Source: Burkholderiaceae bacterium
GTDB taxonomy: Bacteria > Pseudomonadota > Gammaproteobacteria > Burkholderiales > Burkholderiaceae
DNA: 22,928 bases
Assembly: GCA_017998575.1 (NCBI GenBank)
Contig: JAGOCV010000022.1
Location: 1 to 22,928 of the forward strand
Direction of reading: 5' to 3'
Of the stretch, positions 1 through 8,109 are shown piece by piece (the first letter of the stretch is position 1; each line of letters begins with the position of its first letter). The notes below the pieces were generated by a model that did not search any database, was not told the origin of the DNA, and worked only from the letters and a program-made list of their open reading frames with translations. Position numbers and translations under genes: made by a program.

Positions 1-331
1 GTTTCTTCTCCATGTGCAGCGCCGAGGTGGCGATGAAGGTGTGGATGCGCGCGCGCTCGGCGCCCTTGAGCGCTTCGGCTGCGCGCGCAATGTCGCGGTC
101 GTTGGCGCGCGAGAGCGAGCACACCGTGGAGTCCTTGACCGCGTTGGCGATCGCCTGGACAGCCTCGAAGTCACCGTTGGAGCTGGCAGCGAAGCCGGCC
201 TCGATCACGTCCACCTTCAGGCGTTCGAGCTGGCGCGCGATGCGCAGTTTCTCGTCTTTGGTCATGGACGCGCCGGGCGACTGTTCGCCATCGCGCAAGG
301 TCGTATCGAAGATGATGAGTTGATCGCTCAT
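1..331 (-). CDS. leuA: 2-isopropylmalate synthase, type 1 LeuA (N-terminal part, cut by window edge)
   Basis: Condenses acetyl-CoA with 2-ketoisovalerate in the first committed step of leucine synthesis, in the cytoplasm. Only the first 110 residues are in the window; the family is about 510-570 residues. The start of the TIM-barrel catalytic domain is clear: D9-T-T-L-R-D-G-E-Q17, which holds the metal and substrate ligands, then an IEAGFAAS block and a SLSRA block typical of the short bacterial type. The ATG at 331 has GGAG about five bases upstream. It lies 38 bases behind a second, divergent 2-isopropylmalate synthase gene on the same strand and is probably co-transcribed with it. Family assignment is confident; homocitrate or citramalate synthase is less likely given the N-terminal wording, but the diagnostic C-terminal domain is not visible. 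Confidence 0.93.
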   Translation of the reverse strand, partial: MSDQLIIFDTTLRDGEQSPGASMTKDEKLRIARQLERLKVDVIEAGFAASSNGDFEAVQAIANAVKDSTVCSLSRANDRDIARAAEALKGAERARIHTFIATSALHMEKK

Positions 332-369
332 GGGGACTCCTTTGTTCTCGTGTCTCGTGGCGGTCGCGC

Positions 370-2061
370 TCAGGCGGCCGCGGCGGCTTCGCCCGACTGT
401 AACGCGATGCCCGAGCGGCGCAGGCCGCTGAGGATGGCCTTGAGCGAGGCCCCGACGATGTCGGCATCCACGCCCACGCCGAACAGCGTGCGGTCATCGG
501 CCACGCGCAGTTCGATGTAGGCCACGGCGCGGGCGTTGGCACCCGATCCGATGGCGTGTTCGTGGTAGTCCATCACGCGCACCGGCTGGCCCATGGCCTC
601 GGCCAGGCCGCTCACGAAGGCATCGATCGGGCCCGTGCCCTGGCCGACGATCTCGCAGGACTGCCCACCCACCAGGGCCTGGGCACGGATGTTCACCGGC
701 TGGCCACTGCCCTGCCCCGTCAGCTCGTGCGTGGGCGACACGATGTCGACGAGACCGTACTCGCGCTCGAACAGCGAGAAGATGTCGCGCGCTGTGAGTT
801 CCTTGCCATCGGTATCCATCACGCGCTGCACCACCTGGCTGAACTCGATCTGCAGGCGCCGCGGCAGCTCGAACCCGAACTCGCTCTCGAGCAGGTAGGA
901 GATGCCGCCCTTGCCCGACTGGCTGTTGACGCGGATCACGGCCTCGTAGCTGCGGCCCAGATCCTTGGGATCCACCGGCAGGTAGGGAATGTTCCAGATG
1001 TCGCCATCGCGGTGCGCGGCAAAGGCCTTCTTGATCGCGTCCTGGTGCGATCCCGAGAACGAGGTGTAGACCAGATCGCCCGCATACGGATGGCGCGGGT
1101 GCACGGGCAACTGGTTGCAATGTTCGACCACACGGCGGATCTCGTCGATGTCGGAGAAATCCAGCCCGGGATCGACGCCCTGCGTGTAGAGATTGAGCGC
1201 AACATTCACGAGATCGAGGTTGCCCGTGCGCTCGCCGTTTCCGAACAGGCAGCCCTCGATGCGGTCGGCGCCGGCCATGAGCGCGAACTCACCGGCCGCC
1301 GTGCCCGTGCCGCGATCGTTGTGGGGGTGCACCGACAGCACGATGGAATCGCGGCGTTCGAGATTGCGGTGCATCCACTCGATCATGTCGGCGAAGATGT
1401 TGGGCGTCGAATGCTCCACTGTCGAAGGCAGATTGATGATGCATTTGTGACCGGGCGTGGGCGCCCAGGCCTCGGTCACCGCATCGACGACGCGCTTGGA
1501 AAACGCCAGCTCGGTGCCCGAGAACATTTCGGGCGAATACTGGAACGACCAGTGCGTGTCCGGCTGCTGCGCCGCGAGCTGACTGAACAGCCGCGCTTGC
1601 GACACCGCGAGATCGACGATGCCGTCCTCGTCCATGCCCAGCACGACCTTGCGCATGACGGGCGCGACGGCGTTGTACAAGTGCACGATCACCCGGCGGG
1701 CACCGTGCAGCGATTCGAAGGTGCGGCGGATCAACGGTTCGCGCGCCTGCGTGAGCACCTGGATGGTGACGTCGTCCGGGATCAGGTTCTCATCGATGAG
1801 GCGGCGTACGAAATCGAACTCGACCTGGGAAGCGGAGGGAAAGCCGACTTCGATTTCCTTGAAGCCGATGCGCACCAGCAGCTGGAACATGCGCAGCTTG
1901 CGCTCGATGTCCATGGGTTCGATCAGCGCCTGGTTGCCATCGCGCAGGTCAGTGCTCAGCCAGATGGGAGCGCGGGTCAGGACGGCATCGGGCCAGGTGC
2001 GGTCACGCAGGGCGACCGGGGCGAACGCACGGTATTTGCTGGCTGGCTGTTTCAACATCAT
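370..2061 (-). CDS. leuA: 2-isopropylmalate synthase, type 2-like LeuA
   Basis: A complete 563-residue 2-isopropylmalate synthase of the longer lineage that includes the mycobacterial enzyme. It has an N-terminal extension (about residues 1-30), a TIM barrel with T37-D-L-R-D-G-N-Q44, [12 protein letters not shown] near residue 243 (metal-binding histidines) and a GNGERTGN motif. A C-terminal leucine-responsive domain (about 430-563) includes [11 protein letters not shown] and a [12 protein letters not shown] stretch. The reading frame stays open to 2202, but the start is placed at the ATG at 2061 because GGAAG lies about ten bases upstream and the extra codons run through a terminator hairpin. 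A second ATG follows at 2058. Expression is probably controlled by the leader peptide and hairpin at 2109-2212. The next gene downstream is a type-1 leuA, so the locus encodes two different enzymes for the same reaction. Confidence 0.93.
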   Translation of the reverse strand: MMLKQPASKYRAFAPVALRDRTWPDAVLTRAPIWLSTDLRDGNQALIEPMDIERKLRMFQLLVRIGFKEIEVGFPSASQVEFDFVRRLIDENLIPDDVTIQVLTQAREPLIRRTFESLHGARRVIVHLYNAVAPVMRKVVLGMDEDGIVDLAVSQARLFSQLAAQQPDTHWSFQYSPEMFSGTELAFSKRVVDAVTEAWAPTPGHKCIINLPSTVEHSTPNIFADMIEWMHRNLERRDSIVLSVHPHNDRGTGTAAGEFALMAGADRIEGCLFGNGERTGNLDLVNVALNLYTQGVDPGLDFSDIDEIRRVVEHCNQLPVHPRHPYAGDLVYTSFSGSHQDAIKKAFAAHRDGDIWNIPYLPVDPKDLGRSYEAVIRVNSQSGKGGISYLLESEFGFELPRRLQIEFSQVVQRVMDTDGKELTARDIFSLFEREYGLVDIVSPTHELTGQGSGQPVNIRAQALVGGQSCEIVGQGTGPIDAFVSGLAEAMGQPVRVMDYHEHAIGSGANARAVAYIELRVADDRTLFGVGVDADIVGASLKAILSGLRRSGIALQSGEAAAAA

Positions 2062-2108
2062 GATGACTTCTTCCGTTGGATCGAGAAACCAGCAGCCCCA
2101 CAAAGGAA

Positions 2109-2139
2109 AACGGCCCGCTGCTGGTGCATACGGGCCGTT
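2109..2139 (-). terminator. Rho-independent terminator (attenuator) ahead of type-2 leuA
   Basis: Read on the minus strand, AACGGCCCG (2139-2131) pairs perfectly with CGGGCCGTT (2117-2109). An inner UGC/GCA helix caps the stem, and the 3' arm runs into TTTTCCTTT. It lies between the stop of the leucine-rich leader peptide and the leuA start, the position expected of an attenuator. The 5' arm base GCCCGT (2135-2130) can instead pair with ACGGGC (2175-2170), inside leader codons 13-15. That gives a plausible short antiterminator, 6 bp only. The hairpin is directly visible; its regulatory role is inferred. Confidence 0.82.
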
Positions 2140-2158
2140 GTCCGGGATTGCGCGCGCG

Positions 2159-2212
2159 CTACCGTTTCCGCCCGTGGGTGGATAGCAGTAGAGCCAGCGC
2201 AATGAAATTCAT
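2159..2212 (-). CDS. leuL: leu leader peptide (putative, 17 residues)
   Basis: A 17-residue reading frame, [17 protein letters not shown], ends 19 bases before the terminator hairpin that precedes leuA. Four of its ten first residues are Leu, with codons CTG GCT CTA CTG CTA. CTA is rare in such a GC-rich genome, as expected of a sensor of charged leucyl-tRNA. A ribosome stalled around codons 7-8 would leave codons 13-15 free to pair with the terminator's 5' arm. A ribosome at the stop codon would mask them and let the terminator form. There is no clear Shine-Dalgarno sequence, but TACATT ends six bases before the ATG. The peptide itself probably has no function after synthesis. No similarity to enterobacterial LeuL is claimed beyond the leucine run. 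Confidence 0.72.
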   Translation of the reverse strand: MNFIALALLLSTHGRKR

Positions 2213-2218
2213 CTGCGC

Positions 2219-2224
2219 AATGTA
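2219..2224 (-). promoter_or_regulatory. Candidate -10 element for the leu leader (possibly leaderless)
   Basis: TACATT on the minus strand, four of six matches to TATAAT, lies exactly six bases before the ATG of the leader peptide. Transcription starting seven bases after the hexamer would begin at that ATG. No good -35 is visible at 16-18 bases (TGGCGG at best), so this is tentative. Confidence 0.4.
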
Positions 2225-2271
2225 GCACAGCTGCTGCAGACCCGCCAGTCGGGCGGACGGCAATGCGTGGC

Positions 2272-3111
2272 TCACTTGTGCAGCCCCCGCTCGTCGGGCT
2301 CGTCGGTCGATGTACTGATCAGACTGGCATGCATGCCCTTGGCGCGGCGCCAGCCATAGATCACGTAACCGCTCACGCCATAGATGGCGAACAGGCTGAA
2401 CAGCACGGTGGGCGGGTGGATGTTGATCACCGCGATCACCAATGCGATGAGCACGATCACCGCGAACGGCACGCTCTTCTTCATGTGCACGTCCTTGAAG
2501 CTGTAGAACGGCACATTGGTCACCATGGTCAGGCCCGCATACAGCGCGACAGCGAACGTCCACCAGGCGATCGGCACGCCGGCCAGCGTGTCGAAGCCAC
2601 CGATCTCCAGCTCGTTCATGATCCAGATGAAACCGATCACCAGCGCAGCGGCCGCAGGCGACGGCAAGCCCTGGAAGTAGCGCTTGTCCACCACGCCGGT
2701 GTTGACGTTGAAACGGGCCAGCCGCAGCGCGGCGCACGAGCAATAGACGAAGGCAGCGATCCAGCCCCAGCGGCCCAGATCCTTGAGCGCCCAGATGTAG
2801 GCGATGAGCGCCGGCGCCGCACCGAACGACACCATGTCGGCCAGCGAATCCATCTGCTCGCCGAACGCGCTTTGCGTGTTGGTCATGCGCGCCACGCGTC
2901 CATCGAGACTGTCGAGCACCATGGCACAGAAGATGCCGATCACGGCCATGTCGAAGCGGCCGTTCATGGCCATCACAACGCCATAGAAGCCGCCGAACAG
3001 GGCTGCCAGCGTGAACAGGTTGGGCAGCACGTAGATGCCCTTGCGCCGCTTGCGCGGCATCGGCTCCAGTTCGCCAGCCTGGGAGTCGTCGTCGAAGGGC
3101 CTTGAATCCAT
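2272..3111 (-). CDS. pssA: CDP-diacylglycerol-serine O-phosphatidyltransferase (phosphatidylserine synthase)
   Basis: Transfers a phosphatidyl group from CDP-diacylglycerol to L-serine in the inner membrane, the first step to phosphatidylethanolamine. The 279-residue protein carries the full CDP-alcohol phosphotransferase signature: D70-G71, A74-R75, G84, D88 and D92 at the exact family spacing, with another aspartate at 67. Several hydrophobic membrane segments follow. A basic patch (PRKRRK, about 19-24) precedes the first span. The frame is open to 3162, but the ATG at 3111 is preferred because the upstream residues are not family-like and TACACT lies six bases before it. The gene sits between ilvC and leuA, an order common in Burkholderiales, but a terminator after ilvC and its own promoter-like element suggest separate transcription. 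Confidence 0.93.
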   Translation of the reverse strand: MDSRPFDDDSQAGELEPMPRKRRKGIYVLPNLFTLAALFGGFYGVVMAMNGRFDMAVIGIFCAMVLDSLDGRVARMTNTQSAFGEQMDSLADMVSFGAAPALIAYIWALKDLGRWGWIAAFVYCSCAALRLARFNVNTGVVDKRYFQGLPSPAAAALVIGFIWIMNELEIGGFDTLAGVPIAWWTFAVALYAGLTMVTNVPFYSFKDVHMKKSVPFAVIVLIALVIAVINIHPPTVLFSLFAIYGVSGYVIYGWRRAKGMHASLISTSTDEPDERGLHK

Positions 3112-3117
3112 CCAGCG

Positions 3118-3123
3118 AGTGTA
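3118..3123 (-). promoter_or_regulatory. Candidate -10 element for pssA (possibly leaderless)
   Basis: TACACT on the minus strand ends six bases before the pssA ATG. There is no usable Shine-Dalgarno sequence, and an upstream terminator isolates the gene from ilvC. The -35 is not recognisable, so only the spacing supports this call. Confidence 0.4.
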
Positions 3124-3167
3124 AAGCAGGGCCCGGCGCCCACCGGCAGGTGCCCGCTCCATGGAAA

Positions 3168-3189
3168 AAGGCCACCCGGAGGTGGCCTT
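3168..3189 (-). terminator. Rho-independent terminator after ilvC
   Basis: On the minus strand AAGGCCACC (3189-3181) and GGTGGCCTT (3176-3168) form a perfect 9-bp stem with a 4-base loop, followed by TTTTTCC. It starts about 30 bases after the ilvC stop and very likely ends the ilvB-ilvH-ilvC transcript. Confidence 0.88.
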
Positions 3190-3219
3190 GTGTCTGTTGT
3201 GCGCCCCTCAGGGCCGGCA

Positions 3220-4353
<1,134 letters not shown>

Positions 4354-4375
4354 GCGCTGGCTGAGCCCTGATCGG

Positions 4376-4867
4376 TCACACGCGCAGGATGCGCTCGCCC
4401 CGGCCGATGCCGCTGGCGCCTGTGCGTACGGTTTCGAGGATGGCGCTGCGGTCGATGGCTTCGAGGAAGGCATCGTTCTTCGACTGGTCGCCCGTGAGCT
4501 CGATGGTGTAGCTCTTGTCGGTCACGTCGATGATGCGGCCACGGAAGATGTCGGCCATGCGCTTCATCTCCTCACGCTCCTTGCCCACCGCGCGCACCTT
4601 CACCATCATGAGCTCGCGCTCGGTGTAGGAGCCTTCGGTGAGATCGACCACTTTCACGACCTCGATCAGGCGGTTGAGGTGCTTGGTGATCTGCTCGATG
4701 ACGTCGTCCGACCCCGTGGTCTGGATCGTCATGCGCGACAGACTGGCGTCCTCGGTGGGCGCCACGGTCAGCGATTCGATGTTGTAGCCCCGGGCGGAGA
4801 AAAGACCGACCACGCGCGACAGCGCTCCGGGTTCGTTCTCGAGCAGGACGGCGATGATGTGTTTCAT
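4376..4867 (-). CDS. ilvH: Acetolactate synthase small (regulatory) subunit
   Basis: Regulatory subunit that activates the catalytic IlvB-type subunit and confers valine feedback inhibition. The protein is 163 residues, the family's usual length. An N-terminal ACT domain (about 1-75) begins MKHIIAVLLENEPGALSRV with the GALSRVVGLFSARGYNI valine-binding loop, followed by the conserved C-terminal ACT-like domain. AGAGGAA precedes the ATG at 4867 by about nine bases. It lies 140 bases after the ilvB stop and is co-directional with it; this gap contains a hairpin (4951-4977) but no terminator. The symbol ilvN is used for the same family in many Burkholderiales. Confidence 0.96.
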   Translation of the reverse strand: MKHIIAVLLENEPGALSRVVGLFSARGYNIESLTVAPTEDASLSRMTIQTTGSDDVIEQITKHLNRLIEVVKVVDLTEGSYTERELMMVKVRAVGKEREEMKRMADIFRGRIIDVTDKSYTIELTGDQSKNDAFLEAIDRSAILETVRTGASGIGRGERILRV

Positions 4868-4950
4868 GATGGTGATTCCTCTTTTCGGTGCCCTCCCCGG
4901 CCGGCGGTAACCGGTCGGCTTGGCAAGCCAATAGATTCGTCAGGGAGATA

Positions 4951-4977
4951 GCGGACAGGCACCGCAGTGCCGTCCGC
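4951..4977 (-). other. Stem-loop in the ilvB-ilvH intergenic region
   Basis: GCGGAC-A-GGCAC (4951-4962) pairs with GTGCC-GTCCGC (4967-4977): 11 base pairs with one bulge and a 4-base loop. No T-tract follows on either strand, so it is not an intrinsic terminator. It may protect or punctuate the mRNA between the two subunit genes. No function can be read from sequence. Confidence 0.5.
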
Positions 4978-5007
4978 CGCGTACAGAGCAGGGGGGTTCG
5001 GGTCGCC

Positions 5008-6792
5008 TCAGAGGTCTTCGGAACCCAGCAGCATCTCGGTGATGCCCTTGCCGGCCTGGACCATCGGGAACACGTTCTCGGTGGGGTCGGTCCGGAAATC
5101 GAGGAACACCGTGCGGTCCTTGAGGCGGCGCGCCTCGCGCAACGCGGGCTCGACGTCCTGCGGGCGTTCGATCAGCATGCCGACGTGGCCATAAGCCTCG
5201 GCGAGCTTCACGAAATCGGGCAGCGAGTCCATGTAGCTGTGGCTATAGCGACCGGAGTATTCGATCTCCTGCCACTGGCGCACCATGCCCAGATAGCGGT
5301 TGTTGAGCGAGCAGATCTTGATCGGCGTCTCGTACTGGCGGCACGTGGCCAGCTCCTGGATACACATCTGCACCGAGCCTTCGCCAGTAATGGTGAAGAC
5401 CTCGGCTTGCGGCCTGGCCAGCTTGATGCCCATGGCGTACGGAATACCCACCCCCATGGTGCCCAGGCCGCCGGAGTTGATCCAGCGGCGCGGCTCGTCG
5501 AAACGGTAGTACTGCGCCGCCCACATCTGGTGCTGGCCGACATCGGACGTGATGTACGTATCCGTGCCCTTGGTCATGTTCCAGAGTGTCTCGACGACGA
5601 ACTGCGGCTTGATGACCTCGGTGTTGCCGCGGTCGTAGGCCAGACAGTCGCGGCTGCGCCAGCTCTCGATGGACTTCCACCAGTCGGCCAGCGCGCCGGC
5701 ATCGGGCTTGGCCGGCGCCTCGCGCAGCATGCCGATCAGCTCGGTCAGCACTTCCTTGACATCGCCGACGATCGGCACGTCGACCTTCACGCGCTTGGAA
5801 ATGCTCGACGGGTCGATGTCGATGTGGATGATCTTGCGTTCGTTCTGCGCGAAGTGCTTCGGGTTGCCGATCACGCGGTCGTCGAAGCGCGCGCCGATGG
5901 CCAGCAGCACGTCGCAGTTCTGCATCGCGTTGTTGGCTTCCCAGGTGCCGTGCATGCCCAGCATGCCCAGGAACTTGCGATCGCTCGAGGGATACGCGCC
6001 CAGACCCATCAACGTGTTGGTGACGGGGTAGCCGAGCATGTCGACCAGGGTGCGCAGCTCGGCAGAAGCATTGCTCAGCAGCACGCCGCCGCCGGTGTAG
6101 ATGTACGGACGCTTGGCGGCCAGCAGCAACTGCAGCGCCTTGCGGATCTGTCCGCCGTGCCCCTTGCGCACGGGGTTGTACGAACGCATTTCCACCGATT
6201 CGGGATAGCCGTGATAGGCCGTCTTCTTGAAAGAGACGTCCTTCGGAATGTCAACCACCACGGGGCCGGGGCGACCGCTGCGCGCGATGTGGAAGGCCTT
6301 CTTCATGGTTGCCGCCAATTCGCGCACGTCCTTGATCAGGAAGTTGTGCTTGACGATGGGGCGCGTGATACCCACGGTGTCGCATTCCTGGAAGGCGTCC
6401 AGACCGATGGCCGCCGTCGGCACCTGGCCCGAGATGATGACCATGGGAATGGAATCCATGTACGCGGTGGCAATGCCGGTGACCGCGTTCGTCAGGCCGG
6501 GGCCCGAGGTGACCAGCGCCACACCGACGTCACCGGTGGCGCGCGCATAGCCGTCGGCCGCGTGGACGGCTGCTTGCTCGTGGCGCACCAGCACGTGCTG
6601 GATGGTGTCCTGCTTGTAGAGCGCGTCGTAGATGTAGAGGACGGCGCCGCCAGGGTAGCCCCACAGATACTGCACGTTCTCGGCCTGCAGTGCCTTGACG
6701 AGGATTTCGGAACCGTTGAGTTCGGGGGACTGGCCGCCCGTTTGCGATTGGGCTGCCGCGGCCGAAGCGAGCTCGGCTTTTGAGATTTCCAT
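5008..6792 (-). CDS. ilvB: Acetolactate synthase large (catalytic) subunit
   Basis: Thiamine-diphosphate enzyme that joins two pyruvates, or pyruvate and 2-ketobutyrate, at the head of branched-chain amino acid synthesis. The 594-residue protein has the expected three domains: PYR (with catalytic E72 in RHEQAAVHAADGYARATG), a central FAD-binding domain, and a PP domain with GEGSVQMCIQEL followed about 25 residues later by NNRYLGMVRQW. The usual TPP-motif GDGS is GEGS here. The frame is open upstream to 7092, but the ATG at 6792 is preferred: MEISKAEL begins a short low-complexity leader before the conserved domain and AAGG lies eight bases before it. First gene of the ilvB-ilvH-ilvC group; a GATAAT box lies about 145 bases upstream. 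Confidence 0.97.
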   Translation of the reverse strand: MEISKAELASAAAAQSQTGGQSPELNGSEILVKALQAENVQYLWGYPGGAVLYIYDALYKQDTIQHVLVRHEQAAVHAADGYARATGDVGVALVTSGPGLTNAVTGIATAYMDSIPMVIISGQVPTAAIGLDAFQECDTVGITRPIVKHNFLIKDVRELAATMKKAFHIARSGRPGPVVVDIPKDVSFKKTAYHGYPESVEMRSYNPVRKGHGGQIRKALQLLLAAKRPYIYTGGGVLLSNASAELRTLVDMLGYPVTNTLMGLGAYPSSDRKFLGMLGMHGTWEANNAMQNCDVLLAIGARFDDRVIGNPKHFAQNERKIIHIDIDPSSISKRVKVDVPIVGDVKEVLTELIGMLREAPAKPDAGALADWWKSIESWRSRDCLAYDRGNTEVIKPQFVVETLWNMTKGTDTYITSDVGQHQMWAAQYYRFDEPRRWINSGGLGTMGVGIPYAMGIKLARPQAEVFTITGEGSVQMCIQELATCRQYETPIKICSLNNRYLGMVRQWQEIEYSGRYSHSYMDSLPDFVKLAEAYGHVGMLIERPQDVEPALREARRLKDRTVFLDFRTDPTENVFPMVQAGKGITEMLLGSEDL

Positions 6793-6937
6793 GATGAACC
6801 TTTGCGAATTTCTCTGACGAAAAACCTTGGGTGCCCCTTCAACCACCCTTGTGAGGCGTTGTCGGGACTTGAGGCCAGCAGCCATGGACGCCAGGATGCG
6901 CGCCGGACTGAGACCCGTTTGCCTGATTGCAGCGCGC

Positions 6938-6943
6938 ATTATC
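6938..6943 (-). promoter_or_regulatory. Candidate -10 element for the ilvB operon
   Basis: GATAAT on the minus strand (five of six matches to TATAAT) would start transcription near 6931, giving a leader of about 140 bases before the ilvB ATG. The -35 region at a 17-base spacing is TCTAAA, a weak match. The leader holds a short GGGTG/CACCC hairpin (about 6839-6858) followed by AAGGTTTTT, but no convincing branched-chain leader peptide. Confidence 0.4.
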
Positions 6944-6999
6944 GCACTGCGCGCATGACTTTTAGATACGTGACGAGCCCCGCATGACGGCCTTGGCTC

Positions 7000-7005
7000 C
7001 ATAAT
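7000..7005 (+). promoter_or_regulatory. Candidate -10 element for the sigma-factor operon
   Basis: CATAAT (five of six matches to TATAAT) on the plus strand lies 72 bases before the GTG start of the sigma-factor gene. No good -35 is seen at normal spacing, so an alternative or activator-dependent promoter is possible. The 285-base gap between ilvB and this gene (6793-7077) otherwise holds only the divergent ilvB leader. Confidence 0.3.
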
Positions 7006-7077
7006 CGCCCGCAAAAAGCGTCGACTGAAGCTTTTCAGCGACATTCCGCCCGTCCTGCCCCGCGTCCCCGTTTCCCC

Positions 7078-7644
7078 GTGGCCACCGAACAAGAGCTTTC
7101 CAGCTTTCTACAATCCGTGGAGAAGCGAGCCTTCAAGCGCTCGCTCTACCACGTGCGCGATGAGGACGCCGCCCTGGACATCGTGCAGGACAGCATGATG
7201 AAGCTGGCCCAGCACTATGGCGACAAGCCGCCAGCCGAGCTGCCGATGCTGTTCCAGCGCATCCTGTCGAACTGCACGCTCGACTGGTTCCGCCGCCAGA
7301 AGACCCGAAACGCGCTGTTTTCCAACCTCAGCGACTTCGAGGTCGAGGGGGACGACGGCGAGTTCAACCTGCTGGAAGCGCTCATGCCGGCCGACGGCCA
7401 GGCCGCCGCGGAAACGGCGGAAGACACCATGAGCCGGGCGCAGATCTTGCAAACCATCGAAGCGGCCATCCAGGAGCTGCCCGGTCGTCAACGTGAAGCA
7501 TTTCTCATGCGTTACTGGGAGGAAATGGACGTTGCCGAGACGGCCGCAGCCATGGGCTGCTCGGAAGGCAGCGTCAAGACGCACTGTTCGCGGGCCGTGC
7601 AGGCCCTCGCCCGGGCGTTGAAAGCAAAGGGAATACAACCATGA
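7078..7644 (+). CDS. Sigma-70 family (ECF-type) RNA polymerase sigma factor
   Basis: A 188-residue protein with only sigma regions 2 and 4, the ECF layout. Region 2 (about 15-75) includes DIVQDSMMKLAQHYG and a basic LDWFRRQKTR promoter-melting end. Region 4 (about 125-185) has ELPGRQREAFLMRYWEEMDVAETAAAMGCSEGSVKTHCSRAV, a clear helix-turn-helix. An acidic linker (DFEVEGDDGEFNLLEALMPAD, about 86-106) joins them. The start is the GTG at 7078: VEKRAFKRS near the N-terminus looks conserved in the Burkholderiales family, and no in-frame ATG exists before residue 40. No Shine-Dalgarno sequence is visible. The stop overlaps the start of a DUF3619 membrane protein (ATGA), implying translational coupling, as in sigma/anti-sigma pairs. 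The regulon is unknown. Confidence 0.9.
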   Translation: MATEQELSSFLQSVEKRAFKRSLYHVRDEDAALDIVQDSMMKLAQHYGDKPPAELPMLFQRILSNCTLDWFRRQKTRNALFSNLSDFEVEGDDGEFNLLEALMPADGQAAAETAEDTMSRAQILQTIEAAIQELPGRQREAFLMRYWEEMDVAETAAAMGCSEGSVKTHCSRAVQALARALKAKGIQP

Positions 7645-8096
7645 CCATCTACAGCCCCTCTCCCGCGGAAGCGACGTCGGACCGGTATGCACGCCGGGTC
7701 GCAGCGCGCCTGTCGGCTGGCGAGGCGTCGATCGGCCATGACATCGCCGAGCGCCTGCGGGTGGCGCGCCAGCAGGCCGTGGCCGCGCGCCGCGTCGACC
7801 CCCTCACCCGCGTCCAGCTGGCCGTGGCCGAAGCGCCCCGGCTCGCCAGCGCGACGGCGGGCACCGGTGGCGAGGCCCCCGGATGGTGGACGCGCGTCGC
7901 CTCGGTCATCCCGCTGTTGATGCTGGTGGGCGGCCTCGTCGTGATCGACATGGTCCGCTCCGAGCAACGGGCCCGCGAGCTTGCCGATGTCGATACACAG
8001 CTGCTTTCGGACGATCTGCCACCCTCGGCTTACACCGATCCGGGCTTCGCCCAGTTCCTGCGCACCGGCGGTGGCAATGCCGCTGCTGCGCGTTGA
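7641..8096 (+). CDS. DUF3619 single-span membrane protein (candidate anti-sigma factor)
   Basis: A 151-residue protein of the DUF3619 type, recognised from its wording (RVAARLSAGEASIGHDIAERLRVAR) and position after this sigma gene. It has a mostly helical, Arg-rich N-terminal part (1-80), one hydrophobic span (about 85-104: WTRVASVIPLLMLVGGLVVI), and a short C-terminal tail ending in a DLPPSAYTDPGFAQFL motif. The ATG overlaps the sigma stop codon by four bases. Inference: a small membrane protein translationally coupled to an ECF sigma factor is the classic layout of an anti-sigma factor, with the N-terminal helices in the cytoplasm. No zinc-binding HxxxCxxC anti-sigma motif is present, so a different mode would be needed. 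Experimental function is not known to me. Confidence 0.85.
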   Translation: MTIYSPSPAEATSDRYARRVAARLSAGEASIGHDIAERLRVARQQAVAARRVDPLTRVQLAVAEAPRLASATAGTGGEAPGWWTRVASVIPLLMLVGGLVVIDMVRSEQRARELADVDTQLLSDDLPPSAYTDPGFAQFLRTGGGNAAAAR

Positions 8097-8109
8097 CGGC
8101 GATCAGGGC

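Noticed and set aside
556..2205. Long open frame on the plus strand opposite type-2 leuA
   Set aside because: It is a high-GC antisense shadow of leuA: His/Arg/Ala-rich translation with no family wording and no ribosome binding site.
2241..2258. CCGCC/GGCGG hairpin after pssA
   Set aside because: A 5-bp stem without a T-tract; expected by chance in this GC-rich sequence.
4888..6783. 631-codon open frame on the plus strand opposite ilvB
   Set aside because: Antisense shadow of the certain ilvB gene; its composition is that of reversed third-position-GC codons.
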